Shown piece after piece: positions 45,144 through 57,780 of a stretch of 64,000 nt of DNA (positions are counted from its first letter, which is position 1; each line of letters opens with the position of its first letter). The stretch lies in NCBI RefSeq assembly GCF_964355755.1, contig NC_092673.1, forward strand, positions 13,337,001 to 13,401,000, read 5' to 3'. This stretch comes from Antedon mediterranea. Its lineage: Eukaryota > Echinodermata > Crinoidea > Comatulida > Antedonidae. Position numbers and translations under genes: made by a program. Under the pieces are notes generated by a model that did not search any database, had not been told where the DNA came from, and worked only from the letters and a program-made list of their open reading frames with translations.

Positions 45144-47577
45144 CTAAAAAAAATATGTAAAATTCAAATGAGTATGTGTTTGTGTTATAAATAAATCTAA
45201 CTATTTAAAGATATGGTGACATACAGCAGGTATTATAATCATTTAAAAAATCATATCGGTGAAATAATTATGACAAGGATGATTTTTTTAAATCTTCCAA
45301 CCCGTTATATACTGTCATAGTGGAATATAAATGTACAGTTTCATAAACATACTTTTGAAGCCTGTTATAAAACATATACAATTACGTAAATTCCAAAATG
45401 ACAATATAAAGTTGTGTTCTATCTGTGCTTATATGACCAATTTACACACAAAATAATAAACCTAAACAAATACTAATAAAAAAGCTGTGTATGACGTATC
45501 CGTTTTCGTTATCGTAGCGTTGCAAAACCTCTCTAATATCAAATTAGTAATTACCTTTTTCACTTCCTGTTTACAAAGTCTTATTATAAGTTGAAACAAA
45601 TAATCCCCTTCTGACATTTTCGTTCTCTTTTGAAAAGTCAATAACGTTAAACACTTCTTCTCTTCAAAGCCCAAAAGACAATTAGAACAGAAATGATTTA
45701 AAGTTACACAACATTGACCATTGTCTACAGTAAAGTTTATGTCTTTTTTATCGCTTTCTAATGCTATTTGTCTCCATTTATCTTGAAAGCATTCTTTAAA
45801 AAGTAATGTAAATTTCCAAAACTCTTCATTTACAGCACTGTGTCGAAAAGACAGTAAACAGGGCTTGTGGAAGACGGTGCCTTCTTGTCCACATTTAACA
45901 ATAGGTGATATTATTGATTCATGAGGATGAAGTACAGGCATGTCTATTTCCTCCAAAATATTTTCTAGTGATATGTTAACTGCCTTTCCTTCTTCTATTG
46001 CTCCAGGTGGTATTACCAACTTTATGTCTTCATCCTTGAGGTGAAGAGTTCCACCTTCAGAGCTCACATTTAATACCATACGTTGATCTGCAGTAATCAA
46101 AAAGTAAAAAAAAAATCAAAAGTTATATTGTTTCAATCCCTACAATTCTTTTTCAAAATATCTTTATAGGAACTTATGGGCCTCCGTAGTGAATACTGTA
46201 TACTAGATTTTGTTAAAATCATGGTTACTGCTTACTAATACTCTTGAAGTTGACCATTTATTTAAATTTGTTTTGCACTGTTTTGTATTTTATTTTTTAT
46301 TTTCAAATAAAATAAAATATAACTTTTGTCTCTCATATTTTACCTACCTTCAGGTAGCTTCTTGTAATGTGAAACGTTTGTCTTGTGAGTTTGATACTTG
46401 GTCACTTTATCATGTAGAAACCAGATAATTCCAACAAGAAGTAGCCAAATACCTATGGCAATTCTTGTTGGTAATACACAGATTGAGATTGCAAAGACTG
46501 CAACTAAAAAGCTACAGAAGATCCACCAGTGCTCTGAAAGAGAAATTGTTTCTACTTTTTATAGATTTCAAAGATTATACCTTGATGAGACATTTGTGGC
46601 TGTGTCTGTCTGTCCCTCCATATGAAATTATTTATTTTGTGCAATTGTGTAATTCTCTAGAATTTTGACAACCTTTACACATATTTTGTGCTTATATATA
46701 ACTAGCAAGTAGCCTACTGTATACCCTAGTGTAGTTTAAAACCTTCCCAGTTACAATTCCCATCATTTGATACAGGTACCTAATTACGCCAAGCACCAGT
46801 ATCTAATACGCATTTAAGACATTACATTTGATCCAAGATGGCAGATAATATTCAAACTAAAATAAATATTGATATAAATTATAAACATTCCCCGTACAAT
46901 TTAGGTACCCCATGTGTATGAATGCGTGCAGTATGCAACGTTTATAACAAACAAGCATACAAACTCGCTTTCTTATAATATAGATAATAATATAGATTCC
47001 TTATTCGTACTGCTTTATTTTCATTTATATGCCTATAATATGTGATTTCACATCTTATCTTCACATAATGAACACATTTCTTATTTTTTTATTTCTAATT
47101 ATATTATACATTTTTAAACAGAAACAAAGCTTGACTTGACAATGACATATTCAAATTAAATTTTTAATTCTTAAAACTGAATTGTAAAAAATAGAAAGGC
47201 TTACTTACCATTACAAAAATTCTGTACCCATTTCAGGCTAAAAAAAATATGTAAAATTCAAATGAGTATGTGTTTGTGTTATAAATAAATCTAACTATTT
47301 AAAGATATGGTGACATACAGCAGGTATTATAATCATTTAAAAAATCATATCGGTGAAATAATTATGACAAGGATGATTTTTTTAAATCTTCCAACCCGTT
47401 ATATACTGTCATAGTGGAATATAAATGTACAGTTTCATAAACATACTTTTGAAGCCTGTTATAAAACATATACAATTACGTAAATTCCAAAATGACAATA
47501 TAAAGTTGTGTTCTATCTGTGCTTATATGACCAATTTACACACAAAATAATAAACCTAAACAAATACTAATAAAAAA
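43391..47577. repeat. Tandem duplication, about 2.09-kb units
   Basis: 43391-45483 and 45484-47577 are near-identical direct copies, offset 2093-2094 bp, including introns. Differences seen include AACGTTACCACTTC versus AACGTTAAACACTTC and single substitutions. The junction reads AATAAAAAA then GCTGTGTATG. It duplicates three exons of the ZU5 gene. Confidence 0.95.
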
Positions 47578-47630
47578 GTTCAGAAATACTTACATCCATG
47601 AGACATGAGTCTGTGGTTTATGGTTCAAAT
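45462..47630 (-). CDS. Membrane-anchored ZU5-domain gene segment, copy 2
   Basis: Minus-strand exons 47630-47594 (LNHKPQTHVSW, outside the duplication), 47237-47209, 46533-46348 (two transmembrane helices) and from 46087 down join in phase. The ZU5 domain is intact and continues as CLTLLTFQKRTKMSEGDYLF and FQLIIRLCKQEVKKVI, which resembles the start of a UPA-type region. The reading runs into the duplication junction after KTDTSYTA and ends with five foreign residues at 45462, so unless it splices to exons of copy 1 its C-terminus is replaced. Its upstream exons beyond 47631 are not identified. A role in membrane-proximal signalling is inferred only from the ZU5 domain. Confidence 0.7.
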
Positions 47631-49026
47631 CTGAAATAAGAATGAACATCAATATAAACAAATGTTACTAACTCACTTTGGACAAATTTGCACAAAAGCA
47701 ACAGGCATGCATGTTAAAATGAGTGCAGCAAATTGATTATACCATTCTTATGACATGAAGTAAATATGTTCACAGTGCTGGAATGTGTTATTTTGTGTCA
47801 TCATACAGTAGTAATCTATATACAGTATTTGCAGGATACATTGTATACAGTGTAGCATAGAGGAAATTACAGGACCCACTTATTCTAAATATTAACATGA
47901 TGAAGTCATCAAAATGAAACAAGAAAATAGAAATTTTGGAAGATAATTGTGTCAAACCGCAAATAAATAATGCAAACCACAAAAATCAACAATAACACCT
48001 TAAGAAATCAACACAATTTTGTAAAATATTTGTTACAAAATATTCTTCAAATATCCGCAAATTGTGGAAAAAAAACTCAAACTGTAAAAGCAGCAAAAAC
48101 TAGTAAATGTTTTTCATGGTGATGATTATCAATTTAATTAAAATAGTTCCCTGGTTCTAAAGTATAGACCAATCAAGATTGGTTAATCAAAGTCTAATGG
48201 CTGAAAAAAAAGCAAGTTTCCAATATAGAAATATACAGTATATATATTTAAAAAAATGTGGCCAAACAGGAAACAACCATGTGCCAATGGCCTAACAGAT
48301 ATTTGGGAACCTCTTGGGATAATTAATAAGCATAAGTTAGTTATTGTAACTATTGTTAATGTTAATCATATTGTTTTAAGATTATGAATATACTGTACAT
48401 TTGTGAAACATTATAACAACTTTCTATAATCAGCATTAAAAACAACTATAGTACAACAAAACTACCCACTTCCTTTATTTTATTTTTTTTTGTAATTTTA
48501 AAATTTTTTTTTAATACAGTATGCCATTTCAATGTTTTGTTACATATTATTAGTTATCCACCTTGACAAAAATTGTCATTGGATCTAAAAATTGATTTAC
48601 CTGAAAAAAAAAGTTTGGGGGACAATACATCTATAAAATATGATACTAATTATTAATGTTGAAATAATATCATTCTCATTAACATCATCTTGTTCATAAT
48701 ATCTTTATAAGATTGCTATAGACTAAATTATATAAGTACATACATTTATTCAATATTCAACAGTTTACATAGTTTATGGGTTAAGATACACAGAAGCCAA
48801 AGTGGCTTGTCTTTGTAGTCCTAAGCATAAACATAAAACATATACGGACGCATTACATTAACAAAAAAATGACATTTTAAGACAGAAAAAAACAAAACAA
48901 AGTGAGATTAAGCAAAATATTTACAGCTCCAATTTTGCAGTAGCAATAGTAGCTAGCAATATGTTTCAAATATCATCTTTTTAATATTGTACTTTAGGAT
49001 AGGGAGCGAGGTCATGTGATTGTAAG
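47631..49026. other. Intron or intergenic sequence with one dispersed repeat
   Basis: No further exon of the ZU5 gene could be found. The stretch 47785-47960 (GTTATTTTGTGTCAT, ACAGTGTAGCATAGAGGAAA) matches 53087-53250 in the same orientation, a diverged dispersed repeat. A fragment GGGACAATACATCTATA near 48620 resembles the ends of the 25.9-kb MITE family. Confidence 0.45.
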
Positions 49027-50060
49027 TCAATCAATCAATCAATAAATTTATTTCTCAAATAAAAACAAAATACAGTTATATTTTCTAGAAATAATAGATA
49101 ATAAATGAGAAAAAGGGTACCCCACTGGAAGCTTAAGCTTTAAAATGTGGGGTCCAGGCAACATATTTAAAAATAAGGTACAGTAAGGTAAGAAATATAT
49201 ATAATTATATGATAATGAACAAAAAAAAGACATTTAACTTAACAAATGCAGTTATAATTTAACTTAAGACAGATATATATTAGCTTAAACAATAATAGTA
49301 GAAATAAGGTATTCATGTAATTTGAACTTAAATGAAGATATAAAATTAATAATTTTGAGTTCTTCAGGTAAAGAATTCCATATTTTTGGTCCTTGAAAAG
49401 TTATATCATGCTTGCCAACCTCCGTATTAAAACAATCATAAGCATAATCTAATTTATTTCTGGTATTATAATTATGAACTGAACTAAAAGTTTGAAAATA
49501 ATAAGTATCAACAATTCTGGGCAGTTGATTATGTTTGAATTTAAACATAAATAAAGCAACATTTTTTGTAAGTAAGTCGTAAATATTAAGTGTATTAGAT
49601 AAGACAAAAAGAGGAGCAGAATGGTGGAGGTAATGTACATTATAAACTGATCTTAAAGCTCTTTTTAACAAAATATAAATACGGTTTAAATTAGTAAAAA
49701 CCCCAAACGGTTATACCATAAATTAAATGTGGCAAAAAAAGTGATTTATAAATTAATAGTAATACGGAAGAAGGCAAGGCATGTTTAAGTTTATTGAGGA
49801 CACCGACCACTCTTGATAGTTTTAATGAAATTGTATTAATATGAGAACTAAAAGATAAGTATTCGTCAATAAAAATGCCAAGAAATGTTGTTGCTTTTGT
49901 TCTTTCAATTTCTCTGATGCCGTAATATAATTTAGGACTGTTGGGGGGGATTAGTTTATTTACTGAACGAAAAATAATAAATTTGTTTTTTTTAAATATT
50001 TAACGAAAGCTTATTAGATTAAACCAGTTTGCAATTTTAGTAAGTTCAAGTAAATGCTTA
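49027..50060 (-). pseudogene. CR1/L2-type LINE 3' portion
   Basis: Minus strand reads REIERTKATTFLGIFIDEYL, KLSRVVGVLNKLKHALPSSV, PHLIYGITVWG and, after a frameshift at 49700, an open ORF (49671-49285) with LKRALRSVYN, PLFVLSNTLNIYDLL, YNTRNKLDY and QGPKIWNSLPEELK. This is the connection and C-terminal part of CR1/L2-like reverse transcriptase ORFs. The 3' end carries (TTGA)n repeats at 49027-49045, the usual tail of this clade. It is 5'-truncated. Confidence 0.8.
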
Positions 50061-50149
50061 AATGAGTAATAATTGGTCACAAGTGTATACAGGCAGATTT
50101 ATACAAATTAAAACGTAAAGGAATCTGTCCTGGCCAGGTTATCAAACAG

Positions 50150-51995
50150 AACACATAGCTTTCCTAGATCAAATAGAAAGGTTTGGCGGCCGATACGATT
50201 ATGCCCTACCCCAACACGTTTGATTTTCCATTAGCCAATTTCCTTCCACAAAATTTCATTAGGATATACGTGACTGGTAGTACCAAAACGGTACCATCTG
50301 TGGCATCCGATAGTCTGTCGATAAGGGCAGTAGCGGAGACCGCATTGGTAGAGTACTGTAGTAGGAAAGGAGATGGAATAGAAGACTGTTATTAAAACCT
50401 AATAATAATAACCACCGGTTTATTCTAGTATTATTTTATTGCTCTCTACCATAATTGGCGACGAGTATCATTAACGAACCCAGATAACACTTGCTCAGGG
50501 GTTAAACTCTAAGCCAAAATTTAAAAAATACCCGGAAAGGCCTGATGATAGTTATACCAACACTAAGAGATGTTACAGGTGTGGATCTATGGTACTAAAC
50601 ATTTAGCAAACTCTACAGACTGTGAGGCTAAGCATTATGGTCTGAGAGGGCATTTTGCTAGTGTATACCGTGGACGAAATTCATCAGTTAAAAAACTAGA
50701 GTTTGCAAGTACAAACTGCAATAAAGTGATTCAGAAAATGATGTTTTGTGTACAATGGCTACCTCAAGGAAGAAGTCTGTTATGGTGTCTTTCAAAATAA
50801 ACTCTATTGATATGCAACTTATGTTTGATACAGCATCACATCCTTACTGTCTCTTAAATTATTTGATAAACATTTTGCTAGAAACAAATTAGGCAAATGC
50901 GTAACTCAAATTAAAAGTTACACAACACATAAGATAAATACGGGTAGGCTGTTTTAATGCTAAGGTTAAATTCAATACAGAATGTGCTACACTTTATGTG
51001 ATTGAAAAAGGCAATATTTTAACAGGTAAAGACTTAATTCAAGCCCTTGGTATCAATATTGAAGGCAGCACACTTTCATGTTATGAGACTACTTTTAATG
51101 ATGTACAATCACAGTTTCCATGTTTAGGTAAAGTTTTAAAGTTTTACACATAAGGTCAAAGTTTGTCCTGATATAAAACCTGTGAAACAAAAACTACGTA
51201 AACTTCCATTTACGGTGCGGCAAGCAGTTTCTGAAGAATTACAGTGGTTTCTGAAGGCATCATTGAAAAAGTTGATTCTTCTGAGTGGGTGTCGCCTATA
51301 GTAGTAGCGTGGAAAAAAACAGTAACATCAGAATATGTGTCGATTTATGGAAACCGAATGAAGCTATAGTGGAAGAGCTAATAAGTGAGACCCAAGGGGC
51401 AACTCATTTTTCTAAATTAGTCTGCTTACCACCAGCTCGAGTTGGATTCTGATAGTTGGGACCTTACAGCATTCATAACACATGATGGTGTTTTTCGTTT
51501 TTGTACAGTTTATTTTGGCTCATCATCAGCTCCGTCTTGTTTTCAAAAGATGATGTCAACACACCCAAGTAATGAGTTAAAGGTGTTGTCACAATCAATA
51601 CCAGTGGCTATGGCCTTAGTGCGGTATTTACCCAAAAAACATGCGATGGTAAACAAGTTACAGTTGCATGTGCATCTAGAACATTAACGGGTCCTGAATG
51701 TAATTATTTGGTAGGGAACGCGAAGCACTTGCCTATGTGTGGGTGGTAAAAAAATGGTATACTTACCTGTAGGGGAGACACTTTTACTCTACGCACACAC
51801 CACCAGCCGTTAGTAACTCTATTTCTTCGAAAGGTACAGGTTGTACACCAATGCGTATTGCGTGATGGAATGCACGTTTGCTTCATTATAAATATAATGT
51901 GGAATACAAACCGGGTGCACAAAATAAAATTGCAGACTCCCTTTCGCGATTACCAATACAAATTTCCGATTCGGCTATAAATAAGGATGATGAAG
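50150..51995 (+). pseudogene. Ty3/gypsy LTR retrotransposon relic (gag knuckle, protease, RT, RNase H)
   Basis: Pieces in order: a gag-like zinc knuckle at about 50570-50690 (RCYRCGS, HLANSTDCEAK, GHFASV); a protease-like LMFDTAS (about 50824); RT with EGIIEKVDSSEWVSPIVV, YHQLELDSDSWDLTAFITHD, then GVFRFCTVYFGSSSAPSCF and QKMM (51430-51560); RNase H relics (CASRTLTGPECNY, about 51665); and YKPGAQNKIADSLSRLPI at about 51907. There are many stops and frameshifts and large internal losses. No LTRs were found on either side. Not able to move. Confidence 0.8.
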
Positions 51996-52144
51996 ATGCG
52001 GTTTGTGACATTAGCCACTACGCAAACAGAATTTAGGATGAGTTAGCTACTCACAATGGGATTATATTTAGGGGTCAGCGTGTCGTTGTACCTTCAATAC
52101 TTGCATTAAAATATATGAGGAAATGGAATACGTATAACCGATAT

Positions 52145-52320
52145 GCGCTCTATTTAATGTAATGAACAACAGCGAAACAGTCAAAAATCCAATATTTTAC
52201 ATTCGTGTGGCCATACGATGACGTCATAACATCCGAGGGGTAAAGATTATGCATGAATTCATATCTACAACATATCTGCTTACATATTAAATTTAAAAAA
52301 TTGGGGGTAACGGTTGATCC
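52145..52320 (+). repeat. Dispersed repeat with TGGCCATACGATGACGTCAT core, copy 1
   Basis: Shares GCTCTATTTAATGT, ATCCAATATTTTACATTCG and TGGCCATACGATGACGTCAT with the inverted copy at 63850-63990, and the core with a diverged direct copy at 53330-53440. The core includes a CRE palindrome TGACGTCA. No coding potential. Confidence 0.65.
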
Positions 52321-53329
52321 TGAGGAGCTATAATAGATTCAAAGTAGGCATAATTTTGACAATATTTTGTCACTTTTGCAACTAAAACGCACGCAAATTG
52401 TCTAAATCAACGTGTTCGTATGACGTCATTTTAATTTGAAATGATGTCAATCTTATTTGAAATGACTAGCAAAGGCTGGAAAATTACAATTCAAGAGAAA
52501 AAAACATGATTTTCGTACTCCGTGCGCACCATACGCGTCAATTTTTTCGAACGCGCGGGAATTTTTGACATGCTTAAAATGTCATGATCAGCGTAGAAAG
52601 TTGATTAGAAATTAATTTTGCGCATTTTGAAACTTCAAATGCGCGTGCGCGCGTAACTTTCTGTAAAACATGCCATTTTTAATCAATAGAAAGTTTGCCC
52701 TTGATATGACTTACATTTTCACCAAGTGTCAATACAAAATGACTTTCGGTTTATAATCTATGATCAATCAATAAAATTCATAAAATTGCGCGTAACTTAC
52801 GCTACGCGACTCTAACGTCATATAACGAAGTTTCTTGCACATCTACAGCTACAGGTCACTCTTATGACAAAGTTATACAATCTTATGTTGATCAGAATGA
52901 GAGATATGCCTGCAACAAAATTCGTGGAAAGAAAGAAGAACTAGACATGAAACTCATCACTTTGACGAGTTAGTTATCCGCTCGACAAACGCCACGTGCA
53001 CGTCATACGTTACAATATTGCACACAGAAAAATATTAAGGCATTATGACCTAAACTGAAGAATATGATATGTTGTTATTTCTGAATTCTGTTATTTTGTG
53101 TCATATAGTATACACAGTACAATCTGTATATCACAAACAGTGTAAAATAGGTGAAATTACGGGACCCGTATTTTATTGTAATTTTTAACATCTTGACGGT
53201 TTCAAAATAAAATGCAAAATTAGAAATTTCTGAATGAAATTATCTCAGCAACAACATATTAACGTGTAGAAGAAATTTGAATACGTGAAATATTGATGCG
53301 CGCTCTTTTAAAAGTAATGAAATATAATG
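52321..53329. other. Non-coding repeat-rich sequence
   Basis: No gene seen. It includes the 53087-53250 copy of the repeat at 47785-47960 and several GCGCGTGCGCG-type patches near 52550 and 52640. Confidence 0.35.
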
Positions 53330-53440
53330 CAAAAGATGAAAATACGACTTTTTTTTATTTAACTGGCCATATGATGACGTCACAACATTCGATTGGCACA
53401 ATTTACACATGATTTTGTATCTACAATACAATAGCTTCCT
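53330..53440 (+). repeat. Dispersed repeat with CATATGATGACGTCAC core, copy 2
   Basis: Diverged direct copy of 52145-52320: TGGCCATATGATGACGTCAC, then ACACATGATTTTGTATCTAC in place of GCATGAATTCATATCTAC. Confidence 0.55.
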
Positions 53441-53805
53441 GAAAACGTTTTAATCGTGATTATCACATTTTATTCTTACGAGGTATAACAGATTAAAATT
53501 TACTGTAAAGATGAAATTAATGACCAACGTAATTTAAATTTTTAGGCATGATGACGTTAAAAAAAATAAAAAATTTGTTGTCTTCTGGAAAAAACATTTT
53601 TAAATGTGGAACGAATCAATCGTTGAACCATTTTTTAAAAACAAAAATATCCACTCATGCAATATGTTGGCTGTATTAGTGGACTGGTAGCTGATTTGTG
53701 AATGAAGGCAAGTGGCACTTTACATGTTTCGCTTGTGTTTGCCCAACTGAGAACCGTAACTCGATCTTTGGCTGTCTTAAAGTTCTTTGCCGATGTTTCA
53801 CCATT

Positions 53806-54476
53806 AGGTAAACATGCCCCGTTTACCTAATGTGTTGCAGCGCTCGCGCTCTTCTTCAGTTAAGAAATATTCCACCAGACACCTGCCAACCTTTCGACAG
53901 TCAACGTGATGAGTCAGTAGCTTTGTAATTATAACATGCGTATTTCGTCTTGTATTTGTTGTTGCTGTGGCATTATTGTTGTATTAGTTGAGTTTGTGGT
54001 GGTAGTACATGTGGTGACCTAGTAAGTTCAAGTGTTGCCAGGCGCTGGTGGAAAGATCGCAATTCTTGTTCTTGTCTTGCAATAGTGTTCTCTTGTACCT
54101 CTACCTTCTCTTCCAGCTTTCGCAATAATAATCGCACACAATTAAATAAAATTGTTTTACTGTAGGGCTTACTTAAGTAGGCTAGATTTCCGTTAATTCA
54201 TACATTTTCTTATCTATCAATCATTATGCAGTATGCGAGTCTATTGGAGTTAAGTTGCGTACAATACATGGGTCCTAACTTACTGGTTTCTCTACGGAGA
54301 GTTTTTGGTCTTTCGTTGGTTGGTTGAGATCGTTTCTGTGCTGCTAGTTGTTGGGGCACAGCAGCGTCTTCCACTGGAACATCTCCCTCTTCCTCCGCAG
54401 CTTCTTCTTCTACTACATCGTCCTCTCTAGCTTCTTGTAAATCAGATACTATGCTCGTATCTAACTCGTAATCCTA
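53806..54476 (-). pseudogene. Acidic/coiled-coil gene relic with BEN-like end
   Basis: Minus-strand exon 54476-54287 reads DYELDTSIVSDLQEARED, an acidic run and QQLAAQKRSQPTNERPKT, ending at a GTAAGT donor. A second piece from about 54118 reads LEEKVEVQENTIARQEQELR (coiled coil) and ends in a CAA-repeat stop. A shifted frame then gives HHVDCRKVGRCLVEYFLTEE followed by ERERCNTLGKRG. The last part recalls the first helices of BEN domains (ARxLxxxLFTxEELxxxSLxGKRG), but the match is partial. The frame breaks at a perfect 10-bp-arm palindrome (53812-53838). Confidence 0.4.
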
Positions 54477-54803
54477 TGGTTGATACAATCCGAAAAACAA
54501 AGATAACGCAAATTAGTAACGGATACCTGATGCTATTTGGGATTAGCTCAAACACTTTAAGCAATGATACATATTTAGCGGAACCAATGGGCCTAGAGTC
54601 TTCAAAAATATATATTGTATACATGCTAATTATATTTAAAATGGAGGACACTTTCGTATCAATTAAAATTACCAATCATATTTTGTCCAAAAATAAAAAT
54701 ACGTATAAAACAAAAAACTATAAATTTAAAATAAAATGTTTAAATACTACTATATTATTATGAGTATTTGTTTTCCTTATCTCACACAGGAACGGGTAAT
54801 TAA

Positions 54804-56520
54804 GGGGCCGTCCAAAAACTAATTTTCCGCGAGTTCCGCGATTTTACCTTCATAGTTCATTGAACCTCGTTTCCGCGGAACGTGCGATACAAAAATATTC
54901 ATTCGGAATGCTCGCGGAACGCAATTGATGAATATTCATATCAACAATCAAAATGTTGCCGCCCACATATCGCGAGTTCCGCGGGTAGCGGCCTAATAAA
55001 TAGATGAGATCATAGTACAGAATAGCACGTTTTAGGCCTAGCTAGGTTGGCCGACTACGACTACAGTAGTAGGCTAGTACTAGGCCTAGTCCTACTTAAA
55101 CTACTCTGATAGAACGGAGAAAATGATACCAAAACAATTTGTTTGTAGGCCTACAACTATTCATACACAGGGTTTCAACCACGGTAAAATTCAAGCCAAT
55201 AACATTATGTAGTAGAATATAAATTATAGTTATTTTCCGAGTTTCGATTTCTAAAGCTTTTTTTAATATAAAATTCAAAACACGGACGGACGCCGACCCC
55301 TCTCTCTCTGTTAGTTTAGAATTAATTCTGCACATGTATTGTGGACTATACCATTTCTTTGAGGTCGGTAAAAACGCGTTCGTTAATTTAGTGTACGACG
55401 TTGTTAAACAAGATTTTTCGATGATCTGTCGGCTGGATTATTGAGGTGGGTGCGATAAAATATAAATATAATATACTTCCAACGATCTTCGGATTGAGGT
55501 GTGTGTTTAACTTTGTTACTAAAAGTGGACACCCCTAATTTTAGACGTATAATGGACTGCACCATGCAGGAACGCACATGGTATTTTCTTATCAGAGGGT
55601 GCGTGTACGTCAAAAGGAATTGTTTTTCCAACGATCCTTCTAGATCTTTCGTGCGTGGAGGAGGATGTATGTAGGCCTACACGACACGACGCCGTGTGAA
55701 ATTTCTTATCAGAGGGTGCGTGTGCGTCAAATGGAATTGTTTTCCCAATGAATTGAATTGCATGTGTTCTCGATCGGATCGGCGGTGGGAGGATAGGCTA
55801 GGAGTGCGTGTAATGCGTGCGTCGTAATGGTGATTTATTATTTTCTTTCTGTACTGTACACAGGGGACTATCATTGTTTAACAAGCAAGCATTTTATAAT
55901 AAATCTAGGCCTACCTTGGTAGTTGTTTTTACCAGGCTAGCGGCGTGGCAATGTGGCGACAACGTTAAAAAATGTAAACGCAAGAAGGAGGCCTCTGCAA
56001 GCAAGGGAAATCCCCTTGCATCGAAGTCAGGCGATGTTTGCGTCTTGTCCGAGTCGTTGTGTAAACAAATCTTCTTGACATTAGTTTCTATCTACTTCAG
56101 TGGTTTTTATTGTGGTAAAACTCGGGAAGGGCACTCACATTTCATTTATTATTATCTATATATTTATTAATAACAAAAACAAGATCAGACGCACGAATGG
56201 ATATAATAATTGTAAACAATATTGAAATATAATAATGTGTTCTTCTGTAAAAATCAATTACCGTAATACCTGGCTGGCAAAGCGTTATTAATACAAACGA
56301 GCACTATATTCTCTAGTATCGGCAATGCTGCCGCGAGTTCCGCGATATTGTAAGGCTTCCGCGAGTCTCGCGATATTAATTAATATTCATGAGTTCCGCA
56401 AGAAAATCAAGCTTGAATGATTTTGCCTCATTACCGCAAGAGACGTTCACTTTCATGGTTGAGTAAGTAATAGGGGTTGTTATCGCGGAACTCGCGGAAA
56501 ATTAGTTTTTGGACGGCCCC
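54804..56520. mobile_element. Harbinger-like non-autonomous element, copy B (complete)
   Basis: Perfect ends GGGGCCGTCCAAAAACTAAT and its reverse complement, TIR about 38 bp, with TAA directly on both sides (54801-54803 and 56521-56523). 3-bp TWA duplication and GGG-starting TIRs fit PIF/Harbinger. Its interior carries the same GGTGCGTGTACGTC and TTATCAGAGG repeats as copy A at 16720-19156. No transposase coded. It preserves the empty site of MITE M1. Confidence 0.9.
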
Positions 56521-56929
56521 TAACGTCCATTTCCATTGAACGGGACAACTGCCACTTATCCCTTCTTTGCATTTGCCGATATGCTTCCATCACCTAAACG
56601 CCGGAGCTCTGGTACTCAGATATTGTCCTTGTGCTAATCTGCTCTTATTGAACTTCAAGGATGCAAGTAACGGCCGAACGATCAGAGGATACCCCTAAAA
56701 AATAATTTAGTGCATAGATATAAATAAAACTACACTCACCCACTGCATTAATTTCTATGCCTATTGTGGCACATATTTTATTAGTAGACCTACTTGCATT
56801 TATGTATATTCGTCTTATTGTTTTTTTTATTACGTTTAATAACATTGCATTTTTAGTAGACAGGCCTATGCTGTAGGCATTTAGGCTTCATCATACTTAT
56901 CAATCTCTTTTGTTCAAATTTTAGCCCTG

Positions 56930-57780
56930 AAAAGGGCTGTTTGGTTTGAGAAGTTTATGGTCTAATATCCACTTTACCCGGCGATGTATAACAGCTTAAA
57001 TAACCTTTCCGAAGATGACTTCAAAATTCAGCCGCCATAATTTCTGTCCAGAAAGTTTTTATTCTTTCGATAAGATGTCTTTGTGTGAGGCTTGTGAGTG
57101 TTTTGGATATACTCCTTTAGCTGATGTCATACCAATTCAATTGGGTTGAGGTCAGAACTTTCCGCTGGTATCTTCCACCAGTTGATGTTGTTTGCAGTCA
57201 TAAATTCTTTGGTTACTTTTGCAGTGTGTTTAAGATCATTGTCCTGCATAAAGCGGTAGAAGTTGAATTGAGTATAGCGTCTATGTAAAACTGGGTATGC
57301 ATGATACCATCAAATATTACTATGGGCACAGCTTCTTTCATAGATATGCTAGACCAAACATGTACCTTCAATGGGTGTTTTGGTTGGTATATTTTGCGAT
57401 TTACCATTGTGATTCAATTTGATAGTGCTTTCATGTTTAAAAATCACATCTTTAAACTGTTGTTCGTTGTTTCTGAAGCAACGAAGCGCAAATTTGAATT
57501 AATGGACTTTGTTTGGCCCTCTGATAAGTTGGCAATACCTACTTCCATTGCAACGCCGTCAAGTTTTCTAAATTGACAATAGTTTGCTCTTAGATGATTT
57601 CTTTAAGCTTTCTAGTCGTCAATTAGTCATTGGCCTCCATCTCGCTATCGATGATATTAAGACGTTCGGCGATAACTAACTTCGATCGGCCAGAACGTGG
57701 AAGGTCAGATATCGTCTTCATGTCTCGAGACTTCTTTAGTATTCTGTATACACAGTGCTTCGGTGTATAGAAATACCCTC
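56930..57780 (-). pseudogene. Tc1/mariner transposase pseudogene
   Basis: Minus strand, in order: VYRILKKSRDM, ISDLPRSGRSKLV (helix-turn-helix linker with the GRPR-like hook), LNIIDSEMEAND, LTTRKLKEII, FKDVIFKHEST (the first catalytic Asp is replaced by His), PLKVHVWSSISMKEA, MQDNDLKHTAKVTKEFM (second Asp) and IPAESSDLNPIELV (third acidic residue), then VWH-LK remnants. Frames change several times and stops are present. A dead copy of a Tc1-like element; no TIRs located. Confidence 0.85.

Noticed and set aside
50150-51995. A live LTR retrotransposon
   Set aside because: No LTRs are visible and every domain is broken by stops or deletions.
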